A DNA stretch of 64,000 nucleotides from Labilithrix sp. GTDB taxonomy: Bacteria > Myxococcota_A > Polyangia > Polyangiales > Polyangiaceae. Location of the stretch: the NCBI GenBank assembly GCA_019637155.1, contig JAHBWE010000014.1:186001-250000 (forward strand), given 5' to 3'. The stretch's first letter is position 1; every line of letters begins with the position of its first letter. Both the position numbers and the translations under genes were made by a program. The notes under the pieces were generated by a model. It ran no database searches and had not been told where the DNA came from. It saw only the letters and a list, made by a program, of their open reading frames with translations. This document shows positions 52,638 to 60,549 of the stretch, in pieces.

Positions 52638-53934
52638 GACGCGCGCCGAGCGTGGCTTCGTCGAGGCGGACCTCCTCGAAGCCACGTGCGCGCACCGTCA
52701 CTTCGAGCATTCGGCCCGCGATCGCCACGTCGATCGTGGGCTTCTTGCCGTTCCCCTGCGCGAAGAGCTCCGTCAGCACGACGAGCGCGGCCTCGCGCGC
52801 AGCGGCGGGATCGCTCCCCGCCGGGATCGACGCGGCGAGCTGGGTGACGGTCTGCCCGAGGCGCACGAGGAAGAGCTGATCGACGAGGGAGAGCGACGCC
52901 GCCGGGCTCGTGCCGCCTCTCGAAGCTTCGCGGTGGAGCACGTTCGCTTCGGCGATCATCGCGCCGCCGTCCGTGCTCGCGAGGAGGATGACGCCGGCGG
53001 CGGCCGCCTCCGTCGCGACGTCCTCCGTGACGGTCGCCTCGAGCGGGCCGGTGCCCGCGATCGGGCCCGTGATCGCGCACGGCCAGCCCGTCCGCACGAA
53101 GCTGGCCACGCACGCTGCTGCGACGAGCTCGGGTGCGGACGCGGCGCGAGAGCCGTTCAGCGCGATGGCGATCCAGCGCATCGCGTCCTGCGCCGCCGTT
53201 GCGCGGAGCGCCGACGCGCGCGGCGCGTCCGAGGCGCGGAGGCGGCGCTGCGAGCGCCCGAGGGACTCGAGGTCGTCGTGGCCGAGGAGCGCGGGGACGC
53301 CGCCGCAGATGACCGGCGTCGAGATCGCCTCGGCGCGGCGCGCCCAGCCCTCGAGCCGCTCGAGGTCACGCGGGCTCCCGTCGATGATGTGATCGACGAC
53401 GACGAGGTCGAGCTGCGCGGCGTTCGCGAGCTCCGCGAGCACCGCGTCGACGTCGTCCGCCGCCGCGGGAAATGCGGTGATGACGACGTCTTCGTTCGCG
53501 GACGCGGTGAGGAAGTGGAGCCCGCGCCAAGCCCGTTCGATCGCGCGGACCTCCGGGTGAGACGCGAGCGCGCTCGCGGCCGCGTCGGCGCGGTTCTCCT
53601 CTTTCGCTTCGCGCGATCCCATCCCGTCGAGGATGTCGTCGAGGAGCGAGCTTCCGGCGGACGGGGCCTGTGGCGCCTCGAGCGCGAGCGAGCGGACATA
53701 GCCGTTCTCGGCACGGATCGACTCGGGGTGGAACGAGGCGAGCGACGAGAAGCGGTGCTCGACGCGCACGGGTTTGCCGCCGGCCGGGTTCGGCAGATCG
53801 ACGACCACGCCGGGTGCGTGATGGGACATCGTCTGATCGAACGTCGCGTGCTCGAACCGGAGCGGACCCTTCCAGGCGCCGTCGATGGCGTGGTCGGCGC
53901 TCGCACGAAGAGGAGCGAGGACGAGGACGTTCAT
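52630..53934 (-). CDS. Sheath-like fusion protein: TssB-like and TssC-like segments
   Basis: A 434-residue protein. Residues 20-80 follow the TssB pattern (EHATFDQTMSHHAPGVVVDL, VRVEHRFSSLASFHPESI, where TssB here has LKFKKLSDFGPEAV). Residues 95-190 follow TssC: SSLLDDILDGM against GSLLDEILGAT in TssC, then HPEVRAIERAWRGLHFLTA against the TssC core. The remainder resembles the TssC middle domain, but the C-terminal sheath-core strands are missing. It may cap, regulate or adapt the sheath. The start overlaps the FHA gene stop (ATGA), and its own stop overlaps the effector stop. Confidence 0.68.
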   Translation of the reverse strand: MNVLVLAPLRASADHAIDGAWKGPLRFEHATFDQTMSHHAPGVVVDLPNPAGGKPVRVEHRFSSLASFHPESIRAENGYVRSLALEAPQAPSAGSSLLDDILDGMGSREAKEENRADAAASALASHPEVRAIERAWRGLHFLTASANEDVVITAFPAAADDVDAVLAELANAAQLDLVVVDHIIDGSPRDLERLEGWARRAEAISTPVICGGVPALLGHDDLESLGRSQRRLRASDAPRASALRATAAQDAMRWIAIALNGSRAASAPELVAAACVASFVRTGWPCAITGPIAGTGPLEATVTEDVATEAAAAGVILLASTDGGAMIAEANVLHREASRGGTSPAASLSLVDQLFLVRLGQTVTQLAASIPAGSDPAAAREAALVVLTELFAQGNGKKPTIDVAIAGRMLEVTVRARGFEEVRLDEATLGARLT

Positions 53935-55196
53935 TCCGAGTCTTCGGGCGTGTCGACCATGCTGCGGTACTGCTTGTACGACTCCGCGAAGTCGGCGCCG
54001 AAGAGCGCTGCGAACATGCGCTTGTCGCCGTCGTCCATGTCGCCGTGCTTGCCGCCGTAGACGCGCCACAGCTCCTTGAAGCGCCACGGGCCCCACATGA
54101 AGTTCGTCTTGCCCTGCTTCTTCAGCTCCTCGAGCGCGGCGTCGGTCGCCTTCGGCGAGAGCTCGTCGAGGAGGGATTTGACCCCGCGCATGATCGCGTG
54201 GAGCAGCGCGAGCTGGTGAATCATGAGGTCGGCGAAGGTGCCTTCGATCGCCTTGTGCGCCTCGCGACCCTTCTGCGTCCAGTCGAGCAGGTGCTCCGCG
54301 AGCTCGCGCTCGTCCTTCGCGGTCTCGACGCGCCGCTCGGACTGCGCCGGGCCGCGCTGGATCTGCATCTGCGACGCGAACTGCCGGTAGCCGTCCCGGA
54401 GCGGGACGAACGCGCGGAGGAAGACCTCGACGGTGTCGCGCAGCTTCGTGAGGAAACGCGCGAGGTCTTCGGGATCGTCGAGCGGCTTCGCGTGCGGCAG
54501 GAGCGTGCTCGCGATCTCGCGGACACCCTGGAGCGCGATCTGCTCGAGCCGCCGCTGCTTCGGGTTGTCCGAGACGGGCGGCACGCTCGCGGTCGCCGCC
54601 TGCGCGGCCTGCTGGAGCTGGAACTGGCGCGCCTTCTCGAGCGCGGCCGCCTTCTTTCGCTCGAACTCGGACTGATCGAGGAGCAGCGTCGACTGGAGGT
54701 TCCCGCCGGGTGTCCCTTCGGCCGCCTCGAACTGCGCGCGAGCCGCTGCCAGCTTCGGATCGTTGAAGGCGAGCGTCTCGTTGATGTTCGTGATGAACGA
54801 GTTGTCGAGGATGCCCTCGTCGTCGCCGGTCGACGCCTCGCCGAGGCTCTGCGGGACGTTCTCCTCGTACGCCTCGACCGCGACCTCGGCGACGAGCGCG
54901 TCGATCGTGAGCGGCCCTATCCCGAACGAGTTCTTGTGCGGCTCGAGCGACGTCAGCGTGTGCGCCGGCGCGCGGTTTCCGCTCAGCTTCGTGCCGTTGC
55001 TGCTGCCGAGATCGCGCAGCATCAGCTCGTCGCCGTGGAGCTCCACGACGGCGTGGAACTGCGAGACGAAGCGGTCGACGATGCAGAGATCGTTCAGCGT
55101 ATTTCGCCCGATGCGCACGGGGAACTGCGTGAACGTGCGGTCGACGACGACGTCGTTGGCCGTGTTCTTGATTCGTAGCTTGAGGCCCGTCGCCAA
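53931..55196 (-). CDS. tagH: T6SS FHA-domain protein (TagH-like)
   Basis: A 421-residue protein with an N-terminal FHA domain (about 10-100: RTFTQFPVRIGRNTLNDLCI, SQFHAVVELHGDELML, DLGSSNGTKLSG) that should bind phosphothreonine. A low-complexity linker follows, then the C-terminal TagH-type helical domain (LARFLTKLRDTVEVFLRAFVPLRDGYRQF, WRFKELWRVYGGKHG). TagH proteins belong to the T6SS phosphorylation pathway, but no PpkA/PppA is in the window. The start lies 66 bp from the divergent clpV. Confidence 0.82.
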   Translation of the reverse strand: MATGLKLRIKNTANDVVVDRTFTQFPVRIGRNTLNDLCIVDRFVSQFHAVVELHGDELMLRDLGSSNGTKLSGNRAPAHTLTSLEPHKNSFGIGPLTIDALVAEVAVEAYEENVPQSLGEASTGDDEGILDNSFITNINETLAFNDPKLAAARAQFEAAEGTPGGNLQSTLLLDQSEFERKKAAALEKARQFQLQQAAQAATASVPPVSDNPKQRRLEQIALQGVREIASTLLPHAKPLDDPEDLARFLTKLRDTVEVFLRAFVPLRDGYRQFASQMQIQRGPAQSERRVETAKDERELAEHLLDWTQKGREAHKAIEGTFADLMIHQLALLHAIMRGVKSLLDELSPKATDAALEELKKQGKTNFMWGPWRFKELWRVYGGKHGDMDDGDKRMFAALFGADFAESYKQYRSMVDTPEDSE

Positions 55197-55262
55197 GGAT
55201 GGTCAGCCTACTCGAAGTCCTGTACGAAAGGCACACGGGATCGTGTCCCAAAGGAGTGCCCC
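55197..55262. promoter_or_regulatory. 66-bp divergent region between tagH-like gene and clpV
   Basis: The gap contains short dyads ACACG-ggat-CGTGT and, overlapping it, GGGA-tcgtg-TCCC, then the ribosome site aaaggag 6 bp before the clpV ATG (55263). No clear -35/-10 pair is visible. It must serve both directions. Confidence 0.5.
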
Positions 55263-57881
55263 ATGCTCGTCGCCGAACCGCGCGCGCTTTTCAAGAAGCT
55301 GACCCCGACCTGCACCCGCGCCCTCGAAGCCGCAGCAGGCGCCTGCGTCACCGGACAGCATTACGAGGTTACGGTCGAGCATCTGCTCGGCGCGCTCCTC
55401 GAAGATCGCGAGAGCGACATCTCGGTCGTGCTCGATCACTACCGCGTCGACCGCGCGAACGTGCAGCAGGCGGTGCAACGCTCGCTCCGCGATCTCCGGA
55501 GCGGCAACGCCGGTAAGCCCGTGTTCAGCACGCGGCTCCTCGAGCTCATGCAGGACGGCTGGGTCTACGGGTCGACCGAGCTCGGCGAGAGCGCGATCCG
55601 ATCGGGCGCGCTCCTCGTGCGCGTCCTGCAGACGCCGAACAAGTACCTCCCGAGCGAGATCGCCGCGCTCGACGCGGTGCCGAAGGACGACCTCCGCAAG
55701 AACCTCGCGACCGTCGCCGGCGCGAGCGGCGAGGCGGCGCGCCTCGCGCAGACCGAGGGCGCCGCGCCGGCCGCGCGGAAGACCGGCACCGTCGGCCGCG
55801 ATCCCGAGGGGCCGCTCGCGCGCTACACGACCGACCTCACGCAGAAGGCGAAGGACGGGACGATGGACCCGGTGTTCGGCCGCGAGCCGGAGGTCCGGCA
55901 GGTCGTCGACATCCTCGTCCGCCGCCGCAAGAACAACCCGCTCATCGTCGGCGAGGCCGGCGTCGGCAAGACCGCGCTCGTCGAGGGCCTCGCGATGCGC
56001 ATCGCCGAGGGCTCGGTCCCCGAGCAACTGAAGGAGGTCTCCCTCCTCTCGCTCGACATGAGCGCGCTCCAGGCCGGCGCGAGCATGAAGGGCGAGTTCG
56101 AGAAGCGCCTCAAGGGCGTCATCGACGAGGTGAAGGCGTCGGCGAAGCCGATCATCCTCTTCATCGACGAGGTCCACACCCTCGTCGGCGCCGGCGGCGC
56201 GCAGGGCACCGGCGACGCGGCGAACCTGCTCAAGCCCGCCCTCGCGCGCGGCGAGCTCCGCACGATCGGCGCGACGACGTGGGCGGAATACAAGAAGTAC
56301 ATCGAAAAGGACCCCGCCCTCGAGCGCCGCTTCCAGCCGGTGAAGGTCGAGGAGCCGTCGATCGAGAACGCGACGCTCATGATGCGCGGGGTCGCCCGGA
56401 AATTCGAGGAAGCTCACGGAGTCGTCATCCTCGACGAAGCCGTCAAAGCCGCCGCGGAGCTCTCCGCGCGCTACATCTCGGGCCGCCAGCTCCCGGACAA
56501 GGCGGTCGACCTCCTCGACACGAGCGCCGCTCGCGTGAAGATCACGCGCGCCGCTCCGCCCGCGCTCCTCGAGGACACGCGCGCGCAGCTCGCCGGCCTC
56601 AAGCGCCAGCTCGAGGCGTTCGGGCGCGACTTCACCGCCGGCCTCGCGATCGACGAAGAGGCGAAGACGAAGGCGGAGGCGCTCGAGCAGGAGCTCTCCG
56701 CGAAGGCGACCGAGCTCGAGGCGCGCCTCGCGGAGCAGAAGGCGATCGTCGAGGAGATCGACGCGCACCGCGTCGCCAACACGAACGGCGAGGACGGAGC
56801 GCGCGACAAGCTCCGCGCCGCGATCGAGAAGCTCCGCGCGATCCCGGCGGAGCAGCGCCTCGTGCACGCCGACGTCAACGAGACCGTCGTCGCGTCGATC
56901 ATCGGCGACTGGACCGGCATCCCGGTCGGCAAGATGGTCAAGGACGACGTCTCGATCATGCAGAGCCTCGACAAGCTCCTCCAGGAGAAGGTCCGCGGTC
57001 AGGACCAGGGCCTCGAGCTCGTCGCGAAGGAGCTCCGCGCCGCGAAGTCCGGCCTCAAGTCGCCGCTGACGCCGCTCGGCGTCTTCCTCTTCGTCGGTCC
57101 CTCCGGCGTCGGCAAGACGGAGGCGGCGATCTCGATCGCGGACCTCCTCTTCGGTGGCGAGCGCTTCATGGTCACGATCAACATGAGCGAGTTCCAGGAG
57201 CGGCACACCGTCTCCAAGCTCATCGGCGCGCCCGCCGGCTACGTCGGCTACGGCGAGGGCGGCATCCTCTCCGAAGCGGTGCGCCAGCGTCCCTACTCCG
57301 TCGTCCTCCTCGACGAGGTCGAGAAGGCGGACAAGGACGTGATGAACATGTTCTACCAGGTGTTCGACAAGGGCACGCTCGCCGACGGCGAGGGACGCAT
57401 CATCGACTTCCGGAACACGGTCGTCATCCTCACGTCGAACCTCGCGACCGACCTCATCACGAACGCCGCGCCGCCGGGCGAGGAGCCGCCGATGCTCGAG
57501 GACCTCGCCGCGCTCGCGAAGCCGACGCTCACCGCGCACTTCAAGCCGGCGCTCCTCGCGCGCATGACGGTCGTTCCGTTCATCCCGATCAACCCCGAGG
57601 CGCTCCTCGGCATCACGAAGATGAAGCTCTCGGGCGTCATCAAGCGCGCGAAGACGACGCACAACATCGATCTTCGCATCGACGAGGCCGTCTACAAGGC
57701 GATCGCCGACCGCTGCAAAGAGGTGCAGAGCGGCGCGCGCAACATCGATCACATCGTCCGCGGCTCGGTCCTCCCGATCGTCTCGAACGAGATCCTCAAG
57801 GCGATCGCGGACGGCGACCCGGTGAAGGTCCTCGACCTCAAGGTCGATCCGACCGGCGATTTCGTCTGCAAAAAAGCGTGA
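55263..57881 (+). CDS. tssH: Type VI secretion ATPase ClpV (TssH)
   Basis: An 872-residue AAA+ unfoldase of the ClpB/ClpV group that dismantles contracted sheath. An N-terminal ClpN domain (about 10-160) precedes the first AAA domain with Walker A GEAGVGKT (about 230-237) and Walker B LFIDEVHTLVG. A coiled-coil middle region follows (EEAKTKAEALEQELSAKATEL). The second AAA domain has Walker A GPSGVGKT (about 612-619) and VLLDEVEKADKDV. The ClpV-specific C-terminus is present. It opens the tssHJKLM operon. Confidence 0.95.
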   Translation: MLVAEPRALFKKLTPTCTRALEAAAGACVTGQHYEVTVEHLLGALLEDRESDISVVLDHYRVDRANVQQAVQRSLRDLRSGNAGKPVFSTRLLELMQDGWVYGSTELGESAIRSGALLVRVLQTPNKYLPSEIAALDAVPKDDLRKNLATVAGASGEAARLAQTEGAAPAARKTGTVGRDPEGPLARYTTDLTQKAKDGTMDPVFGREPEVRQVVDILVRRRKNNPLIVGEAGVGKTALVEGLAMRIAEGSVPEQLKEVSLLSLDMSALQAGASMKGEFEKRLKGVIDEVKASAKPIILFIDEVHTLVGAGGAQGTGDAANLLKPALARGELRTIGATTWAEYKKYIEKDPALERRFQPVKVEEPSIENATLMMRGVARKFEEAHGVVILDEAVKAAAELSARYISGRQLPDKAVDLLDTSAARVKITRAAPPALLEDTRAQLAGLKRQLEAFGRDFTAGLAIDEEAKTKAEALEQELSAKATELEARLAEQKAIVEEIDAHRVANTNGEDGARDKLRAAIEKLRAIPAEQRLVHADVNETVVASIIGDWTGIPVGKMVKDDVSIMQSLDKLLQEKVRGQDQGLELVAKELRAAKSGLKSPLTPLGVFLFVGPSGVGKTEAAISIADLLFGGERFMVTINMSEFQERHTVSKLIGAPAGYVGYGEGGILSEAVRQRPYSVVLLDEVEKADKDVMNMFYQVFDKGTLADGEGRIIDFRNTVVILTSNLATDLITNAAPPGEEPPMLEDLAALAKPTLTAHFKPALLARMTVVPFIPINPEALLGITKMKLSGVIKRAKTTHNIDLRIDEAVYKAIADRCKEVQSGARNIDHIVRGSVLPIVSNEILKAIADGDPVKVLDLKVDPTGDFVCKKA

Positions 57882-57882
57882 C

Positions 57883-58521
57883 GTGAAGCGGCTCGTAGTC
57901 TTCGCGCTCCTCGTCTCTTGCGGCGGCAAGGAGACGATCCTCCCGCTGAAGGAGGACAAGAAGTGCGAGGTGCAGGTCGTCTCGCTCAGCATCGTCGCGT
58001 CGCCGTCGATCAACCCCACGATCGATGGCGAGACGCGGCCGGTGCAGATGCGGATCTACCAGCTCAAGGACGACGTGAAGCTCCAGGCCACGACCTTCGA
58101 GCAGGTCTGGAAGGAGGACGCCGAGGTCCTCGGCCAGGACGTGATCAAGAAGGACGAGGTCTTCGTCTATCCGAACACGCGCACCGACGTGAAGTTCGAT
58201 CGCGACCCGGCCGCGTCGTTCATCGTGGGGGCGGCGCTCTTTCGCAATCCGAAAGGACGAAGCTGGTACCTTTCGTTCGAGCTGCCGCCGGCGCCCGGGA
58301 AAGGGAACTGCCTCGTCGCCGCCCCCGATTGTCCCGATGGCACGTGTGGACCGAACCTCAATCCGAAGTTCTCGCTCTGGGTCGACGCCACGCGCGTCGA
58401 CGACGGCGCGGATCACCTCGCCGACGTCACCGACGGCCGCCGGATCCGCGTCGTGCAGCTGAGCAAACCCGTGGCCGCGCCGCCCGCCTCCGGCGCGGCG
58501 CCTCCCGAGGCGAAGAAGTGA
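57883..58521 (+). CDS. tssJ: Type VI secretion lipoprotein TssJ
   Basis: A 212-residue lipoprotein from a GTG start (1 nt after the clpV stop). The signal is KRLVVFALLVSCGG with lipid-attachment Cys13. The transthyretin-like fold follows (VQMRIYQLKDDVKLQATTFEQVWKED, VFVYPNTRTDVKFDRDPAASFIVGAALFRNPKG), with a C-terminal Pro/Ala tail. TssJ anchors the TssLM complex to the outer membrane. Length is slightly larger than usual because of inserted loops with cysteines. Confidence 0.92.
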   Translation: MKRLVVFALLVSCGGKETILPLKEDKKCEVQVVSLSIVASPSINPTIDGETRPVQMRIYQLKDDVKLQATTFEQVWKEDAEVLGQDVIKKDEVFVYPNTRTDVKFDRDPAASFIVGAALFRNPKGRSWYLSFELPPAPGKGNCLVAAPDCPDGTCGPNLNPKFSLWVDATRVDDGADHLADVTDGRRIRVVQLSKPVAAPPASGAAPPEAKK

Positions 58522-58522
58522 G

Positions 58523-59863
58523 ATGAGTCAGAAGCTCGTTTGGACCGAAGGCCTCTTCATCACGCAGCACCACTTCCAGCGGCTCGATCGCTACCACGAG
58601 CGGCTGCTCGCCGATCGGATGCGCCTCGCGCACGGCTACGACTGGGGCGTGACCGAGCTCGCGGTCGACGAGCGCGCCCTCGCCGCGGGGCAGCTCTCGA
58701 TCTCGCGGCTCACCTGCGTCCTGCCGGGCGGCGCGGTGCTCACGGGAGAAGACGCGATCCCGCCGCGGCCGTTCGACAGCGAGTTCACCCCGCAGATGCC
58801 GTCGCTCGACGTCCACGTCGCGATCGCGCAGGAGGTCGACGGCGCGCCCGCCGTCGCGCTCGATCCCGCGTTCACGACCGTGAGCCGCTACGCGCGCGCG
58901 CAGGAGACGTTCCCCGACGTGAACACGGGGACCTCGCCGCAGGCGGTCGACGTCGCGCGCCCGCTCGCGCGCCTCCTCTTCGGCGAGGAGCGGCGCGACG
59001 GCTTCGACACGATCAAGATCGCGCAGCTCGTCCGCTCTCCCGCCGGCGCCGTCATCTTGAAGGAGAACTACGTCGCGCCGGTGCTCCGCATCGCGGCGTC
59101 GCCGTACCTCGCGCGAGGCTTCCGCGCGCTCCTCACCGCGATGACCGCGCGCCAGCGCGCGCTCGCGGAGTCGCGGCGGCAGCGCTCCGCCGGCGCGGTG
59201 GAGTTCGATCAGGGCGATCTCCCGAAGCTCTGGCTCCTCTCCACCCTCAACACGTATATCCCGACGATCGCGCACCTCGTCGACGCGCCGGCGGTGCACC
59301 CCGAGCAGGCGTACCTCGTGCTCGGGCAGCTCATCGGCCAGCTCTGCACGATGGCGGCGGACGCGGATCCGACCACGATCCCGAAGTTCGTCTACACCGA
59401 TCTCGGGAGCGTCTTCGAGCCGATGTTCGCGCGCGCGAACGCGCTCATCGGCTCCGCGATCCAGGCGCGCTCGACCGCGATTCCGCTCACGCGGCGCGAG
59501 GACGGCGTGTTCCTCGGACGCGCGAGCGGCCCCGACATCATGCGCTCCGACTTCTTCGTGTCGGTGTCGACCACGCTCCCCGACGCGCAGGTCCGCGAGC
59601 GCCTCCCGCGCCTCATGAAGATCGCGTCGGAGCACCAGATCGGCGCGATCATGCACTCCGCCGTAGCGGGCGCGCCGCTGGAGCTCGAGTACCGCCCGCC
59701 CGCCGCGCTGCCGCTCCAGCCCGGCCTCCACTGGTTCCGCCTCGGACGCGCCCCCGAGTTCTGGGCCGACATCGTCGCGACCGGTACCTTTGCGCTCTAC
59801 CATCCGTTCGACCCGAACACGCTCTCCCTCGCGCTCTACGCGGTCGAGTCCCAAGGCAAATGA
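58523..59863 (+). CDS. tssK: Type VI secretion baseplate protein TssK
   Basis: A 446-residue TssK (VasE/ImpJ family). The start is standard: VWTEGLFITQHHFQRLDRYHERLL, then HGYDWGVTELAVDERALA. The C-terminal part includes GLHWFRLGRAPEFW and AFALYHPFDPNTLSLALYAV-like sequence. TssK trimers link the baseplate to the membrane complex. Coupled to tssL by a 4-bp ATGA overlap. Confidence 0.95.
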   Translation: MSQKLVWTEGLFITQHHFQRLDRYHERLLADRMRLAHGYDWGVTELAVDERALAAGQLSISRLTCVLPGGAVLTGEDAIPPRPFDSEFTPQMPSLDVHVAIAQEVDGAPAVALDPAFTTVSRYARAQETFPDVNTGTSPQAVDVARPLARLLFGEERRDGFDTIKIAQLVRSPAGAVILKENYVAPVLRIAASPYLARGFRALLTAMTARQRALAESRRQRSAGAVEFDQGDLPKLWLLSTLNTYIPTIAHLVDAPAVHPEQAYLVLGQLIGQLCTMAADADPTTIPKFVYTDLGSVFEPMFARANALIGSAIQARSTAIPLTRREDGVFLGRASGPDIMRSDFFVSVSTTLPDAQVRERLPRLMKIASEHQIGAIMHSAVAGAPLELEYRPPAALPLQPGLHWFRLGRAPEFWADIVATGTFALYHPFDPNTLSLALYAVESQGK

Positions 59864-60546
59864 TCGACAAGATGTACTGGGCCTGCGGGGAGGTGCTCTC
59901 GGCCTCGGCACAGTTCGCCGAGGCGCCGAACCTGCCGTCGCCCGACATCATGAAGCGCCGCATCGCGACGCTGCTCGAGGACATGGAGCGGAAGGCGACC
60001 GAGCTCGGGATCCAGAAGCGCGACCTCGACGACGCGAAGTACGCGATCGTCGCGTTCATCGACGAGCAGCTCTTCCGCGCGCGCTGGGCGGGGCGGCAGG
60101 AGTGGATGCTCGAGCCGCTCCAGCTCCTCTACTTCAACGAGAACACCGCCGGCGAGGGGTTCTTCGAGCGCCTCGACGCGCTCGAGCGCGATCCGGCGCG
60201 CGTGCACGTCCTCGAGGTCTACTACCTCTGCCTCGCGCTCGGCTTCCAGGGCAAGTACGCCGTGCGCGGCGGCGACGGGCTCGGCGCGGTCACCGATCGG
60301 ATCGTCGGCATCCTCGCGCGCGCGACGCCGCGCGGCGACACGCTCTCCCCGCACGACGCGCCGGCCGACACGCGCGGGATGCGCGCGCGGCGCGAGACGC
60401 CGGTCCTCGTCGTCGGCGGCATCGTCGTCGCGGTCGCGATCCTCGTCGCGGTGACGCTCAAGATCGCGCTCTCCTCCGCGACCTCCGACGCGACCGCGCG
60501 CATCACGACGTCGACGCAGGCGGCCAACGCAGGGACGAAGAAATAA
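59860..60546 (+). CDS. tssL: Type VI secretion membrane protein TssL (DotU-type)
   Basis: A 228-residue DotU-family protein. The N-terminal cytoplasmic part has MYWACGEVLSASAQF, AKYAIVAFIDEQLF and VLEVYYLCLALGFQGKYAVRG, the family core. A single membrane helix near the C-terminus (about 180-204, TPVLVVGGIVVAVAILVAV) and a short periplasmic tail follow. No peptidoglycan-binding domain is attached. It forms the inner-membrane complex with TssM. Confidence 0.93.
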   Translation: MIDKMYWACGEVLSASAQFAEAPNLPSPDIMKRRIATLLEDMERKATELGIQKRDLDDAKYAIVAFIDEQLFRARWAGRQEWMLEPLQLLYFNENTAGEGFFERLDALERDPARVHVLEVYYLCLALGFQGKYAVRGGDGLGAVTDRIVGILARATPRGDTLSPHDAPADTRGMRARRETPVLVVGGIVVAVAILVAVTLKIALSSATSDATARITTSTQAANAGTKK

Positions 60547-60549
60547 GCG

